From the NCBI GenBank assembly GCA_002796135.1, contig PCWB01000004.1, positions 1-33,183 of the forward strand: a DNA stretch of 33,183 nucleotides. The letters are read 5' to 3'. Below, piece after piece: positions 8,601 through 16,802 of the stretch (positions are counted from its first letter, which is position 1; the number at the start of each line of letters is the position of its first letter). Origin of the DNA: Candidatus Omnitrophica bacterium CG11_big_fil_rev_8_21_14_0_20_41_12 (GTDB taxonomy: Bacteria > Omnitrophota > Gorgyraeia > Gygaellales > Profunditerraquicolaceae). Below the pieces are notes generated by a model. It searched no databases, had not been told where the DNA came from, and worked only from the letters and a program-made list of their open reading frames with translations. The position numbers and the translations under genes are program-made.

Positions 8601-10139
8601 GATATTTATTCCATTGAGGATTTAGCGCAGCTTATTTTTGATCTAAAAAATGTAAATCCTCAAGCGCGCATCAGCGTTAAGTTAGTTTCTGAAATCGGCG
8701 TAGGAACTGTTGCTGCCGGAGTGGCCAAGGGGCATGCGGATATGATCCTTATTTCAGGACAAGACGGCGGTACCGGAGCATCTCCTTTGAGTTCGATTAA
8801 ACACGCCGGGCTTCCCTGGGAGCTGGGGCTTTCCGAGACGCATCAGACTTTGGTCTTAAATGATTTAAGGAGCAGGGTACGCCTGCAAACCGACGGGCAA
8901 ATGCGCACCGGCCGCGATGTCGCCATTGCCGCTTTATTGGGAGCCGAAGAGTTTGGGTTTTGTACCGCGGTATTAATCGTCTTGGGATGCGTGATGCTGC
9001 GCCATTGTAATTTAAATAATTGTTCGGTAGGCATTGCCACCCAGGATGAAGTTTTAGAAAAAAGATTTACCGGGCGTCCCGAATATATATTAAATTATTT
9101 TACTTTTATTGCCAATGAGCTGCGCCAGATCATGAGTTCCCTGGGTATTAAAAAATTAGAAGAGATGGTCGGTAGAGTAGACCTTTTGGAATTAAATCAA
9201 GAAATTCTACCTTGGAAGGCAAAAGAAATTGATTTCTCCAGGATTCTTTATAGACCGCTTGTTCCGGAATCGGTAATTACGCATTATTGCCAAAAACAGG
9301 ACCACGGGATTGATAAAATCCTGGATTTAAAACTTATTGAGTTAGCTAAACCGGCATTGGATAAATCGCAGAATGTCCGGATTGATCTAGAGATTGAAAA
9401 TGTAAACCGGGCTACCGGAGCAATGTTAAGCGGGGAGCTCTGCAGGCGATTTGGCGAGAGTGGATTGCCGGAAGATACGGTTAGATGTAATTTTAAAGGG
9501 ATAGCCGGACAGAGTTTCGGAGCCTTTTTAGCCCAAGGGATAACTTTTACTCTTGAGGGCATGGCTAATGATTATGTGGGCAAAGGCATATCCGGAGGAA
9601 AAATCATAATTTACCCCGATCAGCAAGCCGACTATAGACCGGATGAAAATATTATTATCGGCAATACTACTTTTTACGGGGCAATTAACGGAGAGGCCTA
9701 TATCAGAGGGGTTGCCGGAGAAAGGTTCTGTATCCGGAATTCCGGGTTAGACGCGGTGATTGAAGGCTTAGGGGATCATGGGTGCGAATATATGACCGGC
9801 GGCAGGATTGTTGTTCTGGGAAAAACCGGCAGAAATTTCGGGGCAGGGATGTCCGGCGGGATTGCTTATTGCCTGGATGAAAATTCAGAATTTAAGAAAA
9901 AATGTAATTTGGAAATGGTGGCACTGGAAAAAATTGATGATGCTGACGCGCAGATAATTAAAAATCTGCTGTTTAATCATCATAAATATACGCAGAGCCC
10001 TAAAGCCAGAGAGACCCTTGCTGATTTTAATAAGTATGCCAAATTTTTTGTTAAAGTCATACCCTTGGAATACAAACGTATATTAGAGGAGACTAGGGCC
10101 TCCAAGAAAACGGATTTAGGAGAATATAGCGATGGGTGA
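5613..10139 (+). CDS. gltB: Glutamate synthase large subunit (ORF track start 5598; ATG at 5613 overlapping the upstream TGA is more likely)
   Basis: N-terminal glutaminase HDACGVGFV, LVHSRYSTNTFPTWDLSQPF, FMN domain RFATGAMSFGSISR, GGQLPGHKVS, ISGQDGGTGASP, 3Fe-4S CVMLRHCNLNNCSVG, C-terminal GXGXG repeats. Confidence 0.95.
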   Translation: MSQAHLPKKQGLYDPQFEHDACGVGFVCNIKGRKSNDIVRQGLEVLRRLAHRGATGSDPKTGDGAGILIQFPHDFFVTICKKEKINLPQEGQYASGMVFLPQDAQERRFCKEAFEKIINNESQIFLGWRNVPVNNQDIGQSARETQPEVEQIFIGRNKKINDVLSFERKLYVIRKQVENIIRASIIKQKTFFYIPSLSSRTFIYKGLLMPHQVENFFLDLNAKEIKSALALVHSRYSTNTFPTWDLSQPFRFIAHNGEINTLRGNINWMRSRQSLLESELLGKDLKKIFPVIVPGGSDSAVIDNVFELLILSGRPLAHAISMLIPAAWEQNKLLAQGVRAFHQYHACLTEPWDGPAAVAFTDGDSIGAVLDRNGLRPCRYIVTKDDFVVMASEVGVLNIDPDKIIHSGRLEPGKTFFIDTKAGCIIEDSQIKKELAQAKPYEQWVKKNILKLDSLKDEVPKKDQTDTLTQLKAFDYTREDLKTIIKPMAEGAQEPIGSMGNDTPHAVLSEKPQLLFSYFKQLFAQVTNPPIDPIREELVMSLASYLGPEKNILSDTEGHCHKLLVARPVLSDIEIAKIRKIKKNGFKTKTISLLFRTDGKIDFAKELKKICRETKSAIKAGYIFIILSDRGVGEYCASIPSLLAVSALHHYLVRRSLRTQISIILESAEPREVNHFALLFAYGVDCVNPYLVFRALLKMVNEKELNLDIEKAGHNYIKAVDKGILKILSKMGISTLQSYRGAQIFEAVGLNQNLIEEYFTGTSSRISGASLGVIAKEAVMRHQEAFPSSPFQTDHLASGGAYQWKRDGEFHLWNPESIAALQDAARNNDAKKYQEFSGLINDQSKNPTTLRSLLKFKIQKTIPLGEVEPVEEIVKRFATGAMSFGSISRSTHETIAIAMNRLKGRSNTGEGGEDPARFTPLANGDSARSAIKQVASGRFGVTTNYLINADEIQIKMAQGAKPGEGGQLPGHKVSAIIAKTRYTTPGVTLISPPPHHDIYSIEDLAQLIFDLKNVNPQARISVKLVSEIGVGTVAAGVAKGHADMILISGQDGGTGASPLSSIKHAGLPWELGLSETHQTLVLNDLRSRVRLQTDGQMRTGRDVAIAALLGAEEFGFCTAVLIVLGCVMLRHCNLNNCSVGIATQDEVLEKRFTGRPEYILNYFTFIANELRQIMSSLGIKKLEEMVGRVDLLELNQEILPWKAKEIDFSRILYRPLVPESVITHYCQKQDHGIDKILDLKLIELAKPALDKSQNVRIDLEIENVNRATGAMLSGELCRRFGESGLPEDTVRCNFKGIAGQSFGAFLAQGITFTLEGMANDYVGKGISGGKIIIYPDQQADYRPDENIIIGNTTFYGAINGEAYIRGVAGERFCIRNSGLDAVIEGLGDHGCEYMTGGRIVVLGKTGRNFGAGMSGGIAYCLDENSEFKKKCNLEMVALEKIDDADAQIIKNLLFNHHKYTQSPKARETLADFNKYAKFFVKVIPLEYKRILEETRASKKTDLGEYSDG

Positions 10140-11574
10140 TGTCAAAGGATTTTTGAAAGTCAAGAGGCAGCCCGGAACATACCGGGCAGTTTGTGAGCGT
10201 GTAAAAGATTTCGCCGAAGTTAATCTCTTACGCAGCGAATCTCAAAATAAAGAACAATCGTCTCGGTGCATGGATTGCGGCACGCCATTTTGCCATTCTG
10301 GTTGCCCCATCGGTAATTATATACCGGAATGGAATGATCTGGTTTTTCATGGCCAATGGGAAAAGGCTTTTAGTCTGCTCAGAGCGACAAATAATCTTCC
10401 TGAAGTCACCGGAAGGATCTGCCCGTCACTCTGCGAATATGCCTGTGTTTTAGGAATTAATGATGATCCGGTGACGATCCGGGAAAATGAATTAGGTATC
10501 ATTGAATACGCTTTTAAACATGGATTAATTAAGCCCCGGGTTATTAAGAAGAGGACAGGAAAAAAAGTTGCGGTGGTCGGCTCCGGGCCGGCGGGCCTGG
10601 CTTGTGCGGATCAACTGAATTCTGTTGGCCATGCGGTGACAGTTTTTGAAAGAGATGATGCCATCGGCGGGATTTTGCGCTACGGTATTCCTGAATTTAA
10701 GCTGGAAAAAAAGATCATCGACCGTAGGATCAAGATTTTGGAAAAGGAGGGGATAAAATTTAAAACTAATTCAAATATCGGCGTTGATTATAAAATTAAA
10801 AAACTGCTTCGTGAGTTTGACGCGGTTTGTATTGCCTGCGGATCGCGTACTCCGCGGGATCTTAATGTTGAAGGTAGGAGTATGTCCGGAATTAACTTTG
10901 CCATGGATTACCTGATCCAGTCGAATAAACGGATTAAGGGAGAAAAAATTCCGGCGAATAAATTGATTGACGCTAAAAATAAGCGCGTGGTGGTTATCGG
11001 GGGCGGAGATACCGGAGCAGATTGTGTAGGGGTTGCGCATCGCCAGGGCGCATCCTGCGTTATGCAAATTGAGATCATGCCTAAGCCGTCAACAAGCCGC
11101 ACCCAAGATTGTTCCTGGCCTAAATATCCTATTTTGTTTAAATCTTCTACCAGCCATGAAGAGGGTGGACAGAGAGATTGGTCGGTATTGACTAAGAAAT
11201 TCATCGGTTCAAATGGAAAAGTAGAGAAACTTGCCTGCATAAGGGTTGAATTTAAGAAAGACGCTTCAGGTTGTCCGATTATACAGGAGGTAGCCGGATC
11301 AGAATTTGAAATCCAGACCGATCTGGTAATTTTAGCTCTAGGCTTCTTGCATCCTGAGAAAAAAGGAATAATCGGGGAGCTGAAATTAGACCTGGACCAG
11401 AGAGGAAATGTCAAAACTAATGATAATTATATGACTTCCAAGAAAGATGTGTTTGCTTGCGGAGATATGCGCCGCGGCCAATCCCTGATTGTCTGGGCAA
11501 TCTCTGAAGGCCGGCGTGCCGCTCATCATATCGATAAACACCTCATGGGTAATTCAATCCTGCCAACGCTATAA
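10132..11574 (+). CDS. gltD: Glutamate synthase small subunit
   Basis: CMDCGTPFCHSGCPIGN, CPSLCEYAC, GSGPAGLACADQL, GGGDTGADCVG, ACGDMRRGQSLIVWAI. Confidence 0.95.
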   Translation: MGDVKGFLKVKRQPGTYRAVCERVKDFAEVNLLRSESQNKEQSSRCMDCGTPFCHSGCPIGNYIPEWNDLVFHGQWEKAFSLLRATNNLPEVTGRICPSLCEYACVLGINDDPVTIRENELGIIEYAFKHGLIKPRVIKKRTGKKVAVVGSGPAGLACADQLNSVGHAVTVFERDDAIGGILRYGIPEFKLEKKIIDRRIKILEKEGIKFKTNSNIGVDYKIKKLLREFDAVCIACGSRTPRDLNVEGRSMSGINFAMDYLIQSNKRIKGEKIPANKLIDAKNKRVVVIGGGDTGADCVGVAHRQGASCVMQIEIMPKPSTSRTQDCSWPKYPILFKSSTSHEEGGQRDWSVLTKKFIGSNGKVEKLACIRVEFKKDASGCPIIQEVAGSEFEIQTDLVILALGFLHPEKKGIIGELKLDLDQRGNVKTNDNYMTSKKDVFACGDMRRGQSLIVWAISEGRRAAHHIDKHLMGNSILPTL

Positions 11575-11651
11575 AACCAAACTTTTTAAGGATTTTAAGC
11601 CGGAATATCGGAAGAGAAGGCATCTAAAAGGTAGAATTTAGGCCCCAGTTG

Positions 11652-11660
11652 TGCTATACT
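11652..11660 (+). promoter_or_regulatory. Candidate extended -10 promoter for the exbB operon
   Basis: TGCTATACT (extended -10 TGnTATACT); no good -35 seen. Confidence 0.4.
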
Positions 11661-11713
11661 ATTTTGATAACAAATCTTGAGGCTAAATATTAGTTGAAGA
11701 GGAGGATTTTGAC

Positions 11714-12331
11714 ATGAATATATGGCATTTAATTAAAATCGGTGGAGTTACCATGATTGTGCTTCTGATTATGTCAATAGTATCAGTAGCGATTATTTTA
11801 GAGAGATTTATCTATTACCGCAAAAAAGCTAAATTAAAGCGTAAAGATTTTATGTCGGCTATCCGGCAGGAGCTTAAGAGCAGAGACTTAAAGCGTGCAA
11901 TAAAGGTATGCGAAAGCAGTAATGCGCCTTTTACCCAGGTAACTTATGCGGGTTTAAGTTTTTTTGATTGTAGTGAGAAAGAGATATCTAATAATATGGA
12001 GCGTCAAATTATTATTGAGACCATCAACCTTGAGCGCTTTACTTCAGGGATCGGTACGATCGGAAGTGTGGCTGTTTACATCGGGCTTCTGGGGACGATC
12101 TTGGGTATACTCAGAGCATTTCACGACGTATCGATCAGCGGCTCCAGCGGTATAGGCGTGATTATCGGCGGGATCTCGGAGGCATTATCTACTACTGCTG
12201 CTGGGCTTTGTGTGGCAGTTCCGGCGGTAGCCGCATATAATTATTTTATGAAAAAGATCGATGATTTTATCAAAGATATGGAGTTAGTTGCTTCTGAAAC
12301 GATGGATCTGATCAGCTCGATAAAAAAATGA
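11714..12331 (+). CDS. MotA/TolQ/ExbB-family proton channel protein
   Basis: TIGSVAVYIGLLGTILGILRAFHDVS, GGISEALSTTAAGLCVAVPAVAAYNYF. Confidence 0.88.
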   Translation: MNIWHLIKIGGVTMIVLLIMSIVSVAIILERFIYYRKKAKLKRKDFMSAIRQELKSRDLKRAIKVCESSNAPFTQVTYAGLSFFDCSEKEISNNMERQIIIETINLERFTSGIGTIGSVAVYIGLLGTILGILRAFHDVSISGSSGIGVIIGGISEALSTTAAGLCVAVPAVAAYNYFMKKIDDFIKDMELVASETMDLISSIKK

Positions 12332-12732
12332 GGAATCCTACCAGGAGGCAGAAACCATTCACCGATATAAATACTACTCCGTTTACCGATATTATCCTGG
12401 TGCTGATGACTATATTTATGGTTATGACACCTCTGGTTATGCAATCAAACATTCAGGTAAATTTACCCAGCTCAACAACCGGTGAGCCGAATAAAGAGGC
12501 CAAGCAGATCAACATTACGATTACCAACGAAGGATTGATTTATTTGGATAATAAGTTAACTTTAAAGAAGTTGCTCAAAGCAGAGGTGGCTAGGTTACAT
12601 CAGGCTAATCCCGGCCTAGAGGTTATTTTGCTTTCAGATAGAATGGTCAGGTTTAAAGACATTGTCGGCCTTCTGGACATCTTCAACGAATTGGGCATTA
12701 AAAATCTGAATATTGCCACCAAAACCGAATAA
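12328..12732 (+). CDS. ExbD/TolR-family biopolymer transport protein
   Basis: INTTPFTDIILVLMTIFMVMTPLV TM motif with Asp; partner of the preceding gene, overlapping ATGA. Confidence 0.88.
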   Translation: MRNPTRRQKPFTDINTTPFTDIILVLMTIFMVMTPLVMQSNIQVNLPSSTTGEPNKEAKQINITITNEGLIYLDNKLTLKKLLKAEVARLHQANPGLEVILLSDRMVRFKDIVGLLDIFNELGIKNLNIATKTE

Positions 12733-12736
12733 ATCA

Positions 12737-13726
12737 ATGACAAAAAAAACTATTCAAATTTTCAGCGTGATAATTTTGGTTGGTCTGGGATTTTGGGGTA
12801 TCAAGCGGGCTAACTTAAGTATTCCCCCTGCCCGGACTGAAACCCGCCTGATGATGGGTACTTATGCTACGATTATTGCTTTAGGACCTAAGGAGATTAC
12901 CACTAAGGCAATGAATTTAGCCTTTATGCGGATGCAGGAAATAGATGTAAAATTCAATCCGATTAATCCCCAAAGTCCGGTTTATGCTTTTAATCGCAAT
13001 AATAAACCTATCTCTGACCCTGAGATTATTAGCCTGGTTAAGAGAGCTTTAGAAATTAGTAGGAAGTCTAACGGAGCTTTTGATATCACTGTGGCTCCAT
13101 TATTAGAGCTTTGGGGTTTTTATGTGAAAGCTTCTTCTGTTCCTAAGGATAAGGAGATTAAATCCTGCTTGCGTAATGTTGGTTATCGGCATCTTTTGTT
13201 TAAAGGCGGAAAGTTGAATAAAGATAACCCGAAAGTCAAAATTGATTTTGGCGGGATTGCTAAAGGTTATGCCTTAGCTGAGGCAGCCAGAGTTTTAAAA
13301 AATAACGGCGTAACTTCTGTCTTGATTGATTTGGGAGGAGATATTTATGTTTTAGGGAAATACGGAGCAAGGCCTTGGAAGGTCGGGATCAGAAATCCCA
13401 GAGGCACGGATATCTTGGGATATCTTGAGGCAAAAGATCAATCGGTATCCAGCTCAGGAGATTATGAAAGATTTTTTGTTGAAAAGGGAAAGCGCTACCA
13501 TCATATATTTAATCCGGTAACAGGATATCCTACAGAAGAAGTGGCTGAGGTAACGCTTATTCATCCTGATCCTGTTCTGGCGCAGGCTTGGGCAAAAATA
13601 CCTTTTGTGATGGGCTCACAAAAAGGGCTGCAGGCATTGGACAGGATCAAAGGGATGCAGGCGATTGTCGTGACTAGTGATGGGGAAATTTTATATTCTG
13701 AAAATAAATTAATAATTCATAAATAA
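12737..13726 (+). CDS. apbE: ApbE-family FAD:protein FMN transferase (ORF track start 12713; internal ATG 12737 likely)
   Basis: MMGTYATI, DFGGIAKGYALA, LIDLGGDIYVLG, HHIFNPVTGYP; C-terminal metal-site ADALAT-type motif reads AQAWAK. Confidence 0.85.
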   Translation: MTKKTIQIFSVIILVGLGFWGIKRANLSIPPARTETRLMMGTYATIIALGPKEITTKAMNLAFMRMQEIDVKFNPINPQSPVYAFNRNNKPISDPEIISLVKRALEISRKSNGAFDITVAPLLELWGFYVKASSVPKDKEIKSCLRNVGYRHLLFKGGKLNKDNPKVKIDFGGIAKGYALAEAARVLKNNGVTSVLIDLGGDIYVLGKYGARPWKVGIRNPRGTDILGYLEAKDQSVSSSGDYERFFVEKGKRYHHIFNPVTGYPTEEVAEVTLIHPDPVLAQAWAKIPFVMGSQKGLQALDRIKGMQAIVVTSDGEILYSENKLIIHK

Positions 13727-13740
13727 GCTTATAATTAACT

Positions 13741-14376
13741 ATGAAATATTATCCGATAAATATTACTTTAGAAAATAAAAAATGTGTAGTGCTTGGCGCC
13801 GGGATTGTCGCGCTGCGTAAGATCAAGCGGCTGCTGGAGTGCGGCTCACGTGTTTCTGTAGTTGCCGAAGAGATCAGCCCTCAATTAAAAGAGTTGTTGA
13901 AGCAGAAAAAAAATATATTTATAAATAAAAAAGCTTCGCTTAATGATCTAAAAGGGGCATACTTAGTGGTTGCCGCAACCAATGACAGGAAATTAAATGC
14001 CCTTGTTTCTGCGTATTGCCTAAAAAAAAATATTTTAGTTAATGTGGTTGATTCTCCCGGGGAGTGCAGTTTTATCCTGCCGGCGGTCTTCAGAAGAGGT
14101 AATTTAGCTATCAGTGTATCTACCGACGGGCTAAGCCCGGCGTTGGCCAGGAAAATCCGCCGAGAGCTTCAGAAGAAATTTGGTTTTGAATATGCTAGGT
14201 TATTGCAGCTATTGAAAAAGATTCGTCCGCAGGCGTTAAAGAAAATAAAAAACTTAAGGCAAAGAAATATTTTTTTTCAGAAGATATTCCAGCCGGAAAT
14301 ACTTGATTTTCTTAAAAAGAACAAGCTTGTGCAGGCCAGAAAAAAAATCGGAGAGTATTTAAAAGATGCCCAGTGA
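13741..14376 (+). CDS. Precorrin-2 dehydrogenase / siroheme synthase, Met8/CysG-N type
   Basis: CVVLGAGIVALRKIKRLLECGSRVSVVA, VVAATNDRKLN, VNVVDSPGECSFILPAVFRRGNLAISVSTDGLSPALARKIR. Confidence 0.9.
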   Translation: MKYYPINITLENKKCVVLGAGIVALRKIKRLLECGSRVSVVAEEISPQLKELLKQKKNIFINKKASLNDLKGAYLVVAATNDRKLNALVSAYCLKKNILVNVVDSPGECSFILPAVFRRGNLAISVSTDGLSPALARKIRRELQKKFGFEYARLLQLLKKIRPQALKKIKNLRQRNIFFQKIFQPEILDFLKKNKLVQARKKIGEYLKDAQ

Positions 14377-14824
14377 TAATTTTATTCCCTGTACCTTTAA
14401 TTTATATTCTACGCTTCATATCGTAAGTATCTTTTTGAGCTATTTGGTCTTCTTGATTGCTACGGCTACGGCTGCGGCTTATCTGATCCAGGATGCCTTG
14501 ATTAAAAGTAAGCGCACGGGAGTAGTTTTTAGCCGGCTGCCGGATTTATCATTTTTAGATAAACTTAATTACCGAAGTATCAGCCTGGGGTTTACTTTGC
14601 TTAGCTTAGCGATCATCAGCGGGTTTATCTGGGCTAGAAATATTCACGGCACTTATTGGGGTGTGTATAATTTACGCCAGATCTACTCTCTGGTGTTATG
14701 GTTAATTTATGCGGTTATTCTGCATGCGCGGTTATCCGCGAAATTACGAGGTAGAAAAGTGGCGCTGTTGTCTCTTTTTGCTTTTGGCGTGCTGGTGTTG
14801 AGCCTGCTGGCAACTTGTCGTTAA
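14366..14824 (+). CDS. HemX/CcsA-like integral membrane protein (short)
   Basis: Several TM helices; YWGVYNLRQIYSLVLWLIYAVILHARL resembles the CcsA/HemX core but without the WD heme-handling residues; lies before hemA. Confidence 0.6.
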   Translation: MPSDNFIPCTFNLYSTLHIVSIFLSYLVFLIATATAAAYLIQDALIKSKRTGVVFSRLPDLSFLDKLNYRSISLGFTLLSLAIISGFIWARNIHGTYWGVYNLRQIYSLVLWLIYAVILHARLSAKLRGRKVALLSLFAFGVLVLSLLATCR

Positions 14825-14854
14825 GATAATGGGGATATTCCTGGAGAAACAAGG

Positions 14855-15889
14855 ATGAACTTAGTAGTTATCGGTATCAATCATAAGACAGCTCCGGTAA
14901 AGATAAGAGAAAAATTTTCATTTTCGCCTAAACAGATCCTTGAAGTTAATCAAATACTTAAGGAGAAGAGCGCTTTAGCGGAGAATCTGATTTTATCCAC
15001 CTGTAACCGGATGGAGATCTATGCGGTAGAGACCCGGGGAGTCGATTGTATCGGTCCGATTAAAGAATTTTTAAGCCGGTTTCATAATTTAGGCCTTACT
15101 GATTATCAGAATATATTCTATGTTTATAGGGATAAAGAGGCAGTCGAGCACTTGTTCAAGGTTACCGCCGGACTTGATTCGATGATCATCGGAGAAATGG
15201 AGATATCCGGCCAGGTGAAGAAGGCCTATCAGGATGCCAGGGAAAGCCACTCTACAGGTAAGATTTTAAACCGGTTGTTTGAAAAGGCATTTAATAACGC
15301 AAAAAAAATACGTACGGATACTTTTATCGGACGCGGAGCTGTTTCGGTAAGCTCGGCAGCAATCAGGTTGGCAAAAAAAATATTAGGTGAGTTAGGCGAT
15401 AAAGTTGTTTTGATTATCGGTGCCGGAATAATCGGAGAGCAATTGGCGATGTATTTGAAAAAAAACGGGGTCAAGGATATATTGGTTGCCAACCGCACGC
15501 TGGAAAAGGCCAAAATTTTAACTGAAAAATTTTCCGCTACTATAGTTACCTTTGATGAATTCAGGAATAGGCTAACGGATGTGGATATCGTGATTACCTC
15601 AACCGGTGCTCCACACTGCATTCTCCGTAAAGAGGATATACTTGAACTTATGCCCAGGAGAAAACAGAAGCCGCTTTTTATCATTGATCTTGCGGTGCCG
15701 CGCGATGTCGAAGAAGAGGTAAATAAAATAGATAATGTTTACCTTTACAACATCGACGATCTGCAGAAAATTATCGAGCAGAATATCTCCTTAAGAAAGA
15801 ACGAGCTGGATACCTGCCGCAGGATTATTGCCGGCTCTCTGGAATCTTTTATGGGCTGGTGGGCCAAAGAAAAAAAACATGATGCTTAA
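14855..15889 (+). CDS. hemA: Glutamyl-tRNA reductase
   Basis: GINHKTAPVKIREKFSF, LSTCNRMEIYAV, AGLDSMIIGEMEISGQVKKAY, VANRT. Confidence 0.95.
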   Translation: MNLVVIGINHKTAPVKIREKFSFSPKQILEVNQILKEKSALAENLILSTCNRMEIYAVETRGVDCIGPIKEFLSRFHNLGLTDYQNIFYVYRDKEAVEHLFKVTAGLDSMIIGEMEISGQVKKAYQDARESHSTGKILNRLFEKAFNNAKKIRTDTFIGRGAVSVSSAAIRLAKKILGELGDKVVLIIGAGIIGEQLAMYLKKNGVKDILVANRTLEKAKILTEKFSATIVTFDEFRNRLTDVDIVITSTGAPHCILRKEDILELMPRRKQKPLFIIDLAVPRDVEEEVNKIDNVYLYNIDDLQKIIEQNISLRKNELDTCRRIIAGSLESFMGWWAKEKKHDA

Positions 15890-16799
15890 AACTTTAATTA
15901 TCGGCTCGCGCGCAAGTTCATTAGCGCTAGTGCAGGCAAATCTGATCAAGGATTTATTAAAAAAGAGATATCCGGGTTTAGCCATCGAGATTAAAACGAT
16001 TAAAACAAGCGGCGATAAAATCCTGGATGTAGCTTTAGATAAGATTGGGGACAAGGGTTTATTTACGAAGGAGATCGAAGAGGCATTATTAGCAGGCCAA
16101 ATCGATCTGGCAGTGCATAGCCTCAAGGATTTGCCTGTTGAGATAGCCACAGGATTAAAAATAGCAGCAGTGACCAAACGAGAGGACTTGCGCGATATTT
16201 TAGTTTCACCGCAAGGTTATGATCTTAAGTCGCTTACTCAAAAGAGTAGAGTTGGCACAAGTAGTTTACGCCGTAGGGCCCAGCTTTTGCATCTTAGGCC
16301 GGACTTACAGATTATGGATTTACGGGGAAATTTAGATACGCGTATTCAGAAATTAAATGACGGTTTGTATGATGCGATTGTTTTAGCTTTTGCCGGGGTA
16401 AAACGTTTAGGGTTTAAATTATCGATGTCGGTGATTCCTTTAGAAGAATTTTTACCCCAGGCTGCTCAGGGGGCTTTAGGAATTCAGATCCGGCAGGATG
16501 GAACCGATATTGAGGAGATGGCAAAAATACTGGATGATACCCCGACGCATCTTTGTTGCGATGCTGAACGGGCGGTGCTCTTTGGCTTAGGCGGAGGCTG
16601 CCATGCGCCGATAGGAGTATATGCGCAACTAGAAGATGATAAAATAATTATTAATGCCGGCGTGTTTTCGCTGAACGGAGGAGTTGCGGTGAAGGATAGT
16701 ATCTCCGGGGACAAAAAAGACGTAAATAATTTAGGATTAACTCTAGCGGATAGGCTACTTAATCGCGGAGCAAAACAAATTCTTGAGGCAATAGAATAA
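15879..16799 (+). CDS. hemC: Hydroxymethylbilane synthase (ORF track start 15828; ATG 15879 likely)
   Basis: IIGSRASSLALVQANLI, KEIEEALLAGQIDLAVHSLKDLP, GTSSLRRRAQL, DLRGNLDTRIQKL, GGGCHAPIG. Confidence 0.95.
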   Translation: MMLKTLIIGSRASSLALVQANLIKDLLKKRYPGLAIEIKTIKTSGDKILDVALDKIGDKGLFTKEIEEALLAGQIDLAVHSLKDLPVEIATGLKIAAVTKREDLRDILVSPQGYDLKSLTQKSRVGTSSLRRRAQLLHLRPDLQIMDLRGNLDTRIQKLNDGLYDAIVLAFAGVKRLGFKLSMSVIPLEEFLPQAAQGALGIQIRQDGTDIEEMAKILDDTPTHLCCDAERAVLFGLGGGCHAPIGVYAQLEDDKIIINAGVFSLNGGVAVKDSISGDKKDVNNLGLTLADRLLNRGAKQILEAIE

Positions 16800-16802
16800 A
16801 CT

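Noticed and set aside
5767-9562. Alternative-frame ORFs inside gltB on both strands
   Set aside because: Nested in a well-conserved 1.5-kb-residue-class gene with intact motifs; best explained as chance open frames.
10908-11414. 168-aa minus-strand ORF opposite gltD
   Set aside because: Antisense to a fully conserved gltD; no family signature.
11649-11675. Rex-like palindrome upstream of exbB (TTGTG...AACAAA)
   Set aside because: Arms are too far apart and do not form the 18-bp TTGTGAANNNNTTCACAA pattern.
15229-16177. Minus-strand ORFs opposite hemA/hemC (151 and 128 aa)
   Set aside because: Antisense shadows of conserved genes, no independent evidence for coding.
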